This document shows, one piece after another, positions 48,021-55,979 of a DNA stretch of 64,000 nucleotides (positions are counted from its first letter, which is position 1; the number at the start of each line of letters is the position of its first letter). The position numbers and the translations under genes were made by a program. The notes beneath the pieces were generated by a model. It was given only the letters and a program-made list of their open reading frames with translations. It had not been told where the DNA came from and did not search any database. Origin of the DNA: Chromatiaceae bacterium (lineage in GTDB: Bacteria > Pseudomonadota > Gammaproteobacteria > Chromatiales > Chromatiaceae); the NCBI GenBank assembly GCA_024235255.1, contig JACKMT010000005.1:1-64000 (forward strand), read 5' to 3'.

Positions 48021-48022
48021 AG

Positions 48023-48778
48023 TCACTGTTGCACGCTGCGGCCCCCGTCCACTGCGATGATCTGCCCGCTGATGTAATTGTTGCCCTGTGCCAGGAAGAG
48101 CACAGTGCGAGCGATATCAGCAGGAGTGCCGGCCCGTTTCAGCGCAGTGCGCGAGATGATCTCTGCTTTCGCTTTCTCCGGCATCTCTTGGTTTGGCCAG
48201 AGTATCGCGCCGGGGGCGACCCCGTTTACTCTCACCTCCGGCCCTAACTCCCAGGCCAGCGTTTTAACCATCATGGCGTTGCCGGCCTTGGCGATGTTAT
48301 AGATCGGATGATCTGCCAACGGCCGCTCGGCGTGGATATCCACCAGATTGACAATGCACCCCTGGCTTGCCCGCAGCAGTGGTGCCGCGGCTTTCGCCAG
48401 AAAAAACGGCGCCTTCAGGTTGGTGCCCATCAATTCCTCCCATTCGGCTTCACCGGCGCTGGCCAGTGGTGTGGCATAGAAGCTTGATGCGTTGTTTACC
48501 AGCAGATCGAGGCGCCCTCGCCATGCTTTCGCCTGGTGCACCAGATTATCGAGCGCTTGCCTGTTTAGCAGATCCGCCTCAATCAGCCTGACCGAATCCT
48601 GACGCCGGGCAGTCAATTCAATTGCAAGCTGTTTGGCGCTTTCCCGGGCGCTGCGGTAATGCAGCAGAATATCCATGCCCTCACGATGCAGCAGGCGAAC
48701 GATCTCGGCACCGATGCGTCGGGCAGCGCCGGTGACCAGTGCCACTTTTCCAGAGAGAGGGTCATCGATTGCTGTCAA
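48023..48778 (-). CDS. Pteridine reductase-type short-chain dehydrogenase
   Basis: 251 residues. The NADPH site reads VTGAARRIGAEI, with the TGxxxRxG form typical of pteridine reductases, NNASSFY replaces the classical NNAG, and the catalytic YNIAK is present. The C-terminal GNNYISGQIIAVDGGRSV is standard for the family. In this neighbourhood (folB, folK) it probably reduces dihydropterin or dihydrofolate, like FolM. Convergent to the IS; a MidA gene lies divergently upstream. Confidence 0.9.
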   Translation of the reverse strand: MTAIDDPLSGKVALVTGAARRIGAEIVRLLHREGMDILLHYRSARESAKQLAIELTARRQDSVRLIEADLLNRQALDNLVHQAKAWRGRLDLLVNNASSFYATPLASAGEAEWEELMGTNLKAPFFLAKAAAPLLRASQGCIVNLVDIHAERPLADHPIYNIAKAGNAMMVKTLAWELGPEVRVNGVAPGAILWPNQEMPEKAKAEIISRTALKRAGTPADIARTVLFLAQGNNYISGQIIAVDGGRSVQQ

Positions 48779-48937
48779 CTGCTGCCTCCAGAATATAGGG
48801 TTCGGGTAGAATCCTGATCAGCCGGCGAAAAAACAGATTTTCGGTCTTGCATAATCGCCCCGGCAACATCGGCGAGAAGGTTGGTGTCGGGTGCGGGTCG
48901 GATTAATGTAACCAAAAACAGGGGTATATAGATAGCT

Positions 48938-50152
48938 ATGCCAATCGACCCATCCCTGCAGCATGGCCGGCGCGCCCGGTTGGATGTGCTGCCGTCGCCC
49001 GATCCGGACTCCCGCAGGCAGAGTGAGCACATGGTCAAACTGCTTACAGATCAGATTGTTAAGTTCGGCGGACGTCTTTCTTTCGATCGCTTTATGGAAC
49101 TTGCACTGTATGCGCCCGGCCTGGGTTACTACAGTGCGGGATCGCGTAAGTTTGGAGACTCCGGCGATTTTATTACCGCACCGGAGACCTCAAATCTGTT
49201 CGCGCGCTGCCTGGCCCGGCAATGCCGCCAGGTGCTGGATGAAATAGGCGGCGGAGATGTGCTGGAATTTGGTGCCGGCTCCGGTGTGCTGGCAGCCGAT
49301 CTTTTATTGGAGTTGCAGACACTCGGCAGCTTGCCCGATCGCTATCTGATCGTCGAGGTGAGTCCGGATCTAAAGGCGCGCCAGCAAGCACTGCTCAAGC
49401 AGCGACTGCCGGAACTGACGGATCGGATAGTCTGGCTCGAAGGATTCCCCAGGGCGGGCTTCCGCGGTCTGGTTGTCGCCAATGAGGTGCTGGATGCGAT
49501 GCCGGTGCACCGTTTTCGAGTCGAACAGGAGCGGGTGCGGGAGCAGTACGTGGAGCTTGCTGAAGATCGGTTGCGCCTTACCTGGGGCGAAGCTTCGCCG
49601 GCACTGCTGAACGCGGTGCAACAGCTGCAGGAGATGACCCGCGGTCTCCCGGCCGACTTCGAGTCCGAGCTTAACCTGAGAGCGGCGCCCTGGCTGCGGG
49701 CGCTCTCGGAAAAGCTGACGGCAGGCTTGATTCTGTTGATAGATTACGGGTACAGCAGGGCCGAATACTTTCACCCGCAGCGCAATCGGGGCACCTTGAT
49801 GTGCCATTATCGCCACCGCGCCCATGCGGATCCGCTGTTCTTTCCGGGTCTGCAGGACATTACCGCAAATGTGGATTTTACCAGCCTGGCGGAGGCGGCG
49901 CTCGAGGTTGGGCTTAAGGTGGTTGGTTATACCACCCAGGCTTTTTTTCTGCTGGGTTGCGGACTGGAACGGCTGTTGTCAGAGTCCAACCCGGAAGATG
50001 TTCAACGGCACTTCCTGCTCATGCAGGGCGTGAAGCGCTTGACACTGCCGTCGGAAATGGGCGAGCGCTTCAAAGTGCTGGGCCTGAGTCGCGGATTGAG
50101 TGCTGCAGTGCCGATCGGTTTTTCGCTGCAGGATATGCGGGGCAGACTGTAA
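48938..50152 (+). CDS. MidA/NDUFAF7-family SAM-dependent methyltransferase
   Basis: 404 residues. FDRFMELALYAPGLGYYSAG, GDFITAPETS, LEFGAGSGVLAADLL (SAM motif I) and VVANEVLDAMPVHRF are the DUF185 signatures. The mitochondrial relative methylates an Arg of complex I; the bacterial target is unknown. An NDUFA9-like gene lies 3 kb away (53485-54438), which is suggestive but not proof of a shared complex-I role. The start is the ATG at 48938 without a clear ribosome site; an internal Met (HMVKLL) is possible. Confidence 0.92.
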   Translation: MPIDPSLQHGRRARLDVLPSPDPDSRRQSEHMVKLLTDQIVKFGGRLSFDRFMELALYAPGLGYYSAGSRKFGDSGDFITAPETSNLFARCLARQCRQVLDEIGGGDVLEFGAGSGVLAADLLLELQTLGSLPDRYLIVEVSPDLKARQQALLKQRLPELTDRIVWLEGFPRAGFRGLVVANEVLDAMPVHRFRVEQERVREQYVELAEDRLRLTWGEASPALLNAVQQLQEMTRGLPADFESELNLRAAPWLRALSEKLTAGLILLIDYGYSRAEYFHPQRNRGTLMCHYRHRAHADPLFFPGLQDITANVDFTSLAEAALEVGLKVVGYTTQAFFLLGCGLERLLSESNPEDVQRHFLLMQGVKRLTLPSEMGERFKVLGLSRGLSAAVPIGFSLQDMRGRL

Positions 50153-50192
50153 GGTGAGCTAACGGAAAAGCGATATACCGCCGCACCGCTTG

Positions 50193-51395
50193 TTACATTC
50201 GTGCTATCCATTCGCGCCTGATCACATCGATGCGCTGGATTCGGGCACGATCGATTCTAGCTCCGGTCTCCCTTCCGTCTTCCTCCGGTCTGGCAATGTC
50301 GCTGCCGTCTATTTGCCTGGCAGCCTGCAGTACCAGACGAAAGAAATCCGCCTGCGTGTAGCGCAGCTGTTCGTACCCTGGGCGCCCTCTCAGGTCCGCC
50401 GTGCAGGCAAGCAACAACTGCTCCATTCGTTCGGGGCGGCGCAGTGCATCCAGCTGCTTCAGCTTTTTCAGCAGCGTGGCAGGTTTGAGTTGCCAGGCAC
50501 GATGGCAGTCGGTATGGAGGCGCGCGGTGGCAACGGCAAGTTCAAGGTAGTGATTGGGTGTCCGCAGCCGCCGGCACAGGGCTGCAGCCAAGCGGGCGCC
50601 CCGTAGTTCGTGACCGATGTGTCTTGGCCACTCTTCTCTGGGTGTGGTGCCTTTACCGACATCGTGCAGCAGCGCGGCCAGACGCACCTGGGGCTCCTCA
50701 CTCAACTCACAGGCACGCTCCAGTGCCAGCAGGCTGTGTATTCCGGTGTCAATTTCGGGGTGGTGCGCTTCGGGCTGCGGAACGCCGAACAGGCAATCCA
50801 GCTCTGGCAGTATCTCCTTCAGTGCGCCGAGCGTTCTGAGTGAATCGAAAAAGAGCCAAGGCCGGGATTCGGCCAATGCTTTCACTATTTCACTCCAGAC
50901 TCTTTCCGGTCGAATCCCGGCAAGTGCTTGACTTGCCGTCATCTCCTGCACCAGAGCGATGGTTTCAGGAGCAATTCGAAAGCCCATATCAGCCAGTCGG
51001 GCAGCCAATCGAGCCAGTCGCAAAATGCGGACCGGATCCTGGCTGAAGCCGGGCGTGTGGCGCAGTACGCGCGCCTCGATGTCCCGCAGACCGGAGAGCG
51101 GATCGATGATCTCCCCGTCAGCCGCGATGGCGATGGCGTTCACGGTGAGGTCGCGCAGTAGCAGATCCTGCTTCACAATATCCCGCGTATTGCCCAGGTT
51201 TGTTGTACCGCGAGGCAGGGCGTATTCCTCTTTGGATACTGGATGCAGGAATACTCTGAAATCCTTTCCAACCGGCTTGAAGCCGAGTTCGGCGAGCGTA
51301 TCGCCGGTGGTGCCGGTGACCAGCCAATCCCGTTCAGTGACAGGTTGCCCCAATAGCATGTCTCGAACAGCGCCGCCAACAAGATAAGTATTCAT
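50193..51395 (-). CDS. cca: CCA-adding tRNA nucleotidyltransferase
   Basis: 400 residues from the ATG at 51395. The nucleotidyltransferase head has YLVGGAVRDMLLG and the DxD-type ERDWLV. The C-terminal HD domain (LAALLHDVGKG) gives the bacterial phosphohydrolase-containing form. It adds or repairs the tRNA 3' CCA. Convergent to midA; the longer frame to 51551 is not supported. Confidence 0.95.
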   Translation of the reverse strand: MNTYLVGGAVRDMLLGQPVTERDWLVTGTTGDTLAELGFKPVGKDFRVFLHPVSKEEYALPRGTTNLGNTRDIVKQDLLLRDLTVNAIAIAADGEIIDPLSGLRDIEARVLRHTPGFSQDPVRILRLARLAARLADMGFRIAPETIALVQEMTASQALAGIRPERVWSEIVKALAESRPWLFFDSLRTLGALKEILPELDCLFGVPQPEAHHPEIDTGIHSLLALERACELSEEPQVRLAALLHDVGKGTTPREEWPRHIGHELRGARLAAALCRRLRTPNHYLELAVATARLHTDCHRAWQLKPATLLKKLKQLDALRRPERMEQLLLACTADLRGRPGYEQLRYTQADFFRLVLQAARQIDGSDIARPEEDGRETGARIDRARIQRIDVIRREWIARM

Positions 51396-51595
51396 CGACC
51401 AGATGGTAGAATGCGACGGAGCATGCCGCAAGCGAGAGGCGCGCATTGAGTAAACGCATCTGAGTGCGGTCTTAAATAGTGTAGAGTGGTTAAATTGTAG
51501 AGCGTCAGGATTTTTTACAATGAACCCGTGAAAACCCTGAAGAAAGGGCAAGAAAGTACAATCAAGTAATTGTATCTATTAGATAAATATGTTAA

Positions 51596-51610
51596 TGGTG
51601 TGATACTTGC
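51596..51610 (+). promoter_or_regulatory. Sigma-54 promoter candidate of the orphan PEP-CTERM gene
   Basis: TGG-TGTGATACTT-GC has the required GG-N10-GC and a perfect TTGCAT on the -12 side (TTGC at 51607-51610). It lies about 35 bp before the ATG at 51647, so a start near 51622 would leave a short leader. Sigma-54 control by PrsK/PrsR is known for PEP-CTERM genes in other bacteria. Confidence 0.55.
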
Positions 51611-51646
51611 ATTCATTAATGTGGTGATAAATGCAATACCGGTTTT

Positions 51647-52291
51647 ATGCGGTTTCGGAGTATCGATTTGAATCTGTTAGGGAAATTGACGGCGGTACTT
51701 TTGCTCACCCTTGTATCGGGTATGGCGTCGGCTAAGATAACCGGAAGTCTGCTCATGGCTTCGCTTGCAGAACCCCGCGATGTCGGTGGACTGACTGGTT
51801 TCGATCTGATTATAAGGACGGGGACCCTCGGCGCTCCACCCGGCATCACCAGTCCACTCTGGTCTGGGGGCATAACCATTGCCTTTGATCCGAACGTACT
51901 CTCGTTTCATTCGTTTGAATTTGCTTTCACCGGTCCTAACACCAGCAGCTATTTGCCGATGCTGAACTCTGGGTGTGCCACTGTCGCTCTTACTGCCTGT
52001 TACTCCGGGATCCAATTTAAACCGGGCGATCCACCCTCCCCTTATGATACTGAGGTGATTGGAGGCCTCAGATTGGGCACTTTCCTCTTCAACTACCTGG
52101 GAGGGGAGAGTCTGCTCGAACTTGGAGAAGATCCCGGTGCACCGTTTAAGTTTTATTTAAATAGCAGTGAGCGGACCTACGAAGAGACGCAGTTTTCCAA
52201 TGCATCTATTGTTCCTTTGCCGCTCGCTGCCTGGTTGATGCTGAGCGGCCTTACTGTATTGGGCGCTTTTGGTTTCAGAAAATCTCGCTAG
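51647..52291 (+). CDS. PEP-CTERM sorting-domain protein, orphan
   Basis: 214 residues with an N-terminal signal peptide (LLGKLTAVLLLTLVSGMASA), a cohesin-like or uncharacterised body (GGITIAFDPNVLSFHSFEF) and the classic tail IVPLPLAAWLMLSGLTVLG plus RKSR. It is far from the exosortase locus but should be processed by the same XrtA. The ATG at 51647 lacks a ribosome site; a TTG at 51668 has GGAG 7 bp upstream and would still include the signal peptide. A sigma-54-like promoter and a GU-containing terminator frame it as one transcription unit. Confidence 0.85.
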   Translation: MRFRSIDLNLLGKLTAVLLLTLVSGMASAKITGSLLMASLAEPRDVGGLTGFDLIIRTGTLGAPPGITSPLWSGGITIAFDPNVLSFHSFEFAFTGPNTSSYLPMLNSGCATVALTACYSGIQFKPGDPPSPYDTEVIGGLRLGTFLFNYLGGESLLELGEDPGAPFKFYLNSSERTYEETQFSNASIVPLPLAAWLMLSGLTVLGAFGFRKSR

Positions 52292-52316
52292 CAACCGTTT
52301 CTTGTAACGAAAATAG

Positions 52317-52345
52317 GCTGCCGCCAACCAAGCGGTGGCTTTTTT
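52317..52345 (+). terminator. Rho-independent terminator after the orphan PEP-CTERM gene
   Basis: GCTGCCGC pairs with GCGGTGGC (two G-U pairs) around a 7-nt loop, followed by TTTTTT. Confidence 0.8.
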
Positions 52346-52411
52346 CGTTTATCCTGGTTGAAATAATAAGTCGGTTTCCTCTCTGCTAGGATCGCTTATT
52401 TGGTGAAGTAC

Positions 52412-53467
52412 ATGCCCAAAGTATTCCCAGCGCTACTCTTGTTGGTGCCTCTTTTGAGCGGTTGCGGTTCAGTCTCTTACTACAGTCAGGCGATTTCGGG
52501 TCATCTCTCTCTAATGGCCAAGCGTCAACCCATTCGGCAGCTGCTGGAACAGAGTACAACTGATGGCGTGCTGAAGGAGCGACTGCTGCTGGCGCAGTCG
52601 ATACGCGATTTCGCTTCCGACACCCTTAAGCTTCCAGACAACGGCAGTTACCGAAGTTTCGTCCCGGTGGAGGGGGAGGCTGTGGTCTGGAGTCTGGTTG
52701 CGACCGGAAAGTTTTCCGTCGAACCGAAACAGTGGTGCTACCTGGTGATCGGTTGTGCCAGTTATCGGGGATACTTCGACCTCGGCGACGCCCAGAGGTA
52801 CAAGTCAAAACTCGAGGCGGAGGGGTTGGATGTTGCATTGGATCCCGTGCCGGCTTATTCAACCCTTGGCTGGTTCGATGATCCCCTCCCCGGAACGGTT
52901 ATCCGATGGCGTGATTGGCAGCTCGCCGGACTGATTTTTCATGAACTGGCACACCAACGACTCTATGTCACCGATAACAGTGCCTTTAACGAAGCATTCG
53001 CCAATCAAGTTCAGCAGGCCGGAGTCGCCAGATGGCTGGAGTCAGCGCGATCCCCTCAGGAGCGCGAGGCCTGGCAGCTTTCGCAGCAGCGGCAACGAGC
53101 GTTTGTTCAGCTTTTGATGGAGACGCGCAACCGTTTGAAGGTACTTTATGGATCGTCTGCAAGCGAGTTGGAGAAGACGCGTGGCAAGGAGGCTGAATTC
53201 AATCGCCTTACTGCAGATTATCAGAGATTGAAACAGCGCTGGGACGGATATAGCGGTTACGACGTCTGGTTCCAGCGCCGGCTCAACAACGCAAGGCTGG
53301 CGTCGATTGCAACCTATGAGGAGTGGACGCCGGTTTTCGAGCTGCTGCTAAAACGCGCCAACGGAAAATTGGAGGATTTTTATGCGGCCAGCGAAAGGCT
53401 GGGTGAATTACCGCCCGCTCAACGTTTGGTGCAGATACAAGCACTGCGGCGTGCTGCCGAATATTGA
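52412..53467 (+). CDS. Outer-membrane lipoprotein aminopeptidase (zinc, HEXXH type)
   Basis: About 351 residues from the ATG at 52412. The lipobox LLSGCG gives a lipidated Cys. The zinc motif is FHELAHQRLYV with a downstream NEAFA Glu. The fold matches the putative aminopeptidase family of proteobacteria, which is not well characterised. It lies alone between the PEP-CTERM gene and a convergent NDUFA9-like gene. A TTG nine to twelve bases earlier is possible but adds nothing to the signal. Confidence 0.85.
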   Translation: MPKVFPALLLLVPLLSGCGSVSYYSQAISGHLSLMAKRQPIRQLLEQSTTDGVLKERLLLAQSIRDFASDTLKLPDNGSYRSFVPVEGEAVVWSLVATGKFSVEPKQWCYLVIGCASYRGYFDLGDAQRYKSKLEAEGLDVALDPVPAYSTLGWFDDPLPGTVIRWRDWQLAGLIFHELAHQRLYVTDNSAFNEAFANQVQQAGVARWLESARSPQEREAWQLSQQRQRAFVQLLMETRNRLKVLYGSSASELEKTRGKEAEFNRLTADYQRLKQRWDGYSGYDVWFQRRLNNARLASIATYEEWTPVFELLLKRANGKLEDFYAASERLGELPPAQRLVQIQALRRAAEY

Positions 53468-53484
53468 CAAAGCGGCAGGCAGGT

Positions 53485-54438
53485 TCAGATTTGCCGACGC
53501 AATTGCTGATAAAGGCGCCGAGCTGATTTATCCGCCAGCATGTAGGGCACGACACTGTCGATGCTGGTAGGAAAAATACCCAGTTCGTTCAGTCCGTCTT
53601 TGCTGCACAGGCTATTTACCTGCAGCGAAAGGTAGTTGTCGTAACTGAACGGCTTTCCCGGCAGCTTGCCGAGAATCCTGGCCTGCAGCTGAGATGCCCG
53701 GTCGCCCAGTCCGATAATCCGTTTGTTTAAGCCAGACTGCACGGCGGTGTACTCTACCAGCTCCTGCAGTGTGAAGGATTCCGGACCGCATAGTTCATAG
53801 TGTTTCCCCCAGGTCTCTTTGTTGGCCAAAGCCCGCACGAAGGCTTCCGCCACGTCGCCGACGAAGACAGGCGCGAAACGCGTGTCCGGACACGCCAGGG
53901 GAAACGGTCCGGGCAGAGATGCGAGCAGGCCGGCAAAGCGGTTGAAAAAACTATCACCCGGACCGAAGATGACAGATGGTCGAAAACTGGTTACTTTGAG
54001 TTGAGGCTTGCCCAGTGTGTGGGTACGGTTCTCCGCCTCACCCTTGGTTTTCAGGTATAGCGATGGCCCGCTGGATTCATTGGCATTAAGCGCGCTCATA
54101 TGCAGAAGCCGGGTAATGCCCGATGTCTTGCAGGCCTCTACCACCCGGTCCGCGAGCTCAACATGAATGTGGTGGAAATCTTTGCCCACGCGGTTTTCGT
54201 TGAGTATGCCAACCAGATTGATAGCGGCTTCGCATCCTTCCATTGCGCCGCCAAGCTGCTGCCGGTCGAATAGGTCCAGGCTGATCAACTCAACCTCCCC
54301 TCCCGCCTTTATTTCCCGGTGTCGCTGCGGGTGGCGGGTGGGGATTCTGACCTTAATGCCACAACTATTCAGGCGGCTGGTCAAATAGGAACCCACAAAA
54401 CCGCAGCCCCCCAGCATGCATACTCTATTTATTCTCAT
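53485..54438 (-). CDS. NDUFA9-like NAD(P)-binding protein (atypical SDR)
   Basis: 317 residues with a Rossmann N-terminus VCMLGGCGFVGSYL (GxxGxxG) and the YLKTKGEAENRTH region where Tyr and Lys of the SDR family would sit. This matches the complex-I NDUFA9 subfamily of atypical SDRs. In bacteria these proteins may act on quinone or lipid intermediates; the substrate is unknown. Convergent to the aminopeptidase with a 17-bp gap. Confidence 0.85.
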   Translation of the reverse strand: MRINRVCMLGGCGFVGSYLTSRLNSCGIKVRIPTRHPQRHREIKAGGEVELISLDLFDRQQLGGAMEGCEAAINLVGILNENRVGKDFHHIHVELADRVVEACKTSGITRLLHMSALNANESSGPSLYLKTKGEAENRTHTLGKPQLKVTSFRPSVIFGPGDSFFNRFAGLLASLPGPFPLACPDTRFAPVFVGDVAEAFVRALANKETWGKHYELCGPESFTLQELVEYTAVQSGLNKRIIGLGDRASQLQARILGKLPGKPFSYDNYLSLQVNSLCSKDGLNELGIFPTSIDSVVPYMLADKSARRLYQQLRRQI

Positions 54439-54523
54439 GGCTTACTGTGTCCGTGATTAAGGGTTTCATCAAAGTCGAATGGCAGCTTTCGAACAAGTTG
54501 ATGTGACACCCTCTCTTCGGTTC

Positions 54524-55156
54524 TCAACGGTTGATTCGGCGGAAAAGCAGTAAATTTCCGGAATTGTCACGTAGCACCAGCTTGTCGTTATGCAGCGCAA
54601 ATTCATAGTAACGTTTATAGCGGCTCTCCCGCGCCTGCATAGAGAGTATGTTATCTGACTCTGTAAGCAAATATCCCTCGCTGTAACGGTCCGAACTCTG
54701 GGATATTCTGAAGCGGTTATTGACAACGGATAATATGTTACCCACAGCATCTTCCCACTCCCCGTCGAGCGGGGTGGCTCTGGACCAGTCAGGGCGCCAG
54801 TTATAGTAAGGCGTATTGATTGGCGGAGAAAAGTTTCTGAAATCCGGTAAAAAACTCATGCCCCCAGGACCCCAGGGCGACAGCATGGGTGACAGGGGCA
54901 CTCCATTCATGTTCATTGGTGGGCCGCTACCCCAGGAGGGTGTACCTGCTAACCAGGAAGAGTGGTTCGGTTCCCTGCGGATCCAATCATTATCGCGCTC
55001 CTTGGTGCGTTTCTGGAAGGTTGACGAAAAGGCGTCCATCATATCGAACATGGATTCCGCCAACGGCAGATAGCGGTTTGATTGGTCGGAGAGAGCATTG
55101 GCCGAATAGATCAGTGCGACCAAGATAAAACGGGAGAATAGAATTCGTTTATTCAT
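54524..55156 (-). CDS. Uncharacterised secreted protein
   Basis: 210 residues. A signal peptide (ILFSRFILVALIYSANALS) is followed by a helix, then a Pro/Gly/Met-rich middle (PMNMNGVPLSPMLSPWGPGGMSF) and a compact C-terminal strand-rich part (GEWEDAVGNILSVVNNRFRI). I do not recognise the family. An AAAAGG lies right against the ATG, closer than ideal. It is divergent from rsd across a 307-bp region. Confidence 0.65.
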   Translation of the reverse strand: MNKRILFSRFILVALIYSANALSDQSNRYLPLAESMFDMMDAFSSTFQKRTKERDNDWIRREPNHSSWLAGTPSWGSGPPMNMNGVPLSPMLSPWGPGGMSFLPDFRNFSPPINTPYYNWRPDWSRATPLDGEWEDAVGNILSVVNNRFRISQSSDRYSEGYLLTESDNILSMQARESRYKRYYEFALHNDKLVLRDNSGNLLLFRRINR

Positions 55157-55463
55157 CCTTTTGCGGCGGCAGTTGCTTTATAGTCCATGCTCTCCATTCA
55201 GAATTAGCTCCAAGTTTACTCTGGTGCACGGTTAAAGTGTATTGAACCGCTTTGTCGGCAGGTCTGGTTTCGGTGGGAATTAATCTTGACAGATTGATAT
55301 CTCAGTCGCTCTGACAAGCGGCCGGTGCCGGGAACATATTGTTGGATTGAGTTCCGCTTGCTTGTACACGGCAAGCATGTTGCTTCTATTGAAGTGCCGG
55401 AGCTGTGTTAGAATCGGTCTTAATTAGCGCCAATCAATCGATTAAATCAAAGAGTCAGATATC
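55157..55463. other. Divergent region between secreted protein and rsd
   Basis: About 307 bp with the leaders of both genes. No RNA gene, repeat or recognisable operator is seen. Confidence 0.5.
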
Positions 55464-55913
55464 ATGTCGACGCAACAAGATAACGATGGAACCGAGCGAC
55501 GGATACGCACCCGTGTAATGGTCGATAAATGGCTCGCGGAGCGGCAAGAGATGCTGGTGTTATATTGCCAGTTGGCAGGCTTGGAACCCTACACACCTGA
55601 GCGGTCGAGCAAGGATCTGTTGCGCAGGTTCTGCCAGGTACTGGTGGACTATATCGCCTTCGGGCATTTCGAGGTTTATAACCGGATTAGCCAGGGTGAC
55701 GAGCGCCGTACGCGGGTATTGCAGGTCGCTGAAGAGGTTTATCCGAAAATCGCCGAAGTAGCGGAGATATCTGTCGCATTTAACGATAAATACGATACGG
55801 AGAATCATGAGCAGGCGATGGATCAGCTGGATGAGGATCTTTCCATGCTCGGGGTTCAACTTGCCAGTCGAATAGAGCTGGAAGACCGGGTGGTGAAGGC
55901 GCTGCTGCGTTGA
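55464..55913 (+). CDS. rsd: Anti-sigma-70 factor Rsd/AlgQ
   Basis: 149 residues, all helical. RVMVDKWLAERQEMLVLYCQL and FCQVLVDYIAFGHFEVYNRI fit the Rsd/AlgQ family. Rsd binds region 4 of sigma-70 and frees core polymerase for alternative sigma factors in slow growth. Its target RpoD is encoded 15 kb away. The cyclase-like gene follows 66 bp downstream in the same direction. Confidence 0.9.
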   Translation: MSTQQDNDGTERRIRTRVMVDKWLAERQEMLVLYCQLAGLEPYTPERSSKDLLRRFCQVLVDYIAFGHFEVYNRISQGDERRTRVLQVAEEVYPKIAEVAEISVAFNDKYDTENHEQAMDQLDEDLSMLGVQLASRIELEDRVVKALLR

Positions 55914-55979
55914 TTCGCTACGATAGGTTTGGCGCGGATTTAGTAGCTTACAGGATGAGTCTGATGCACTCCCCTGTTC

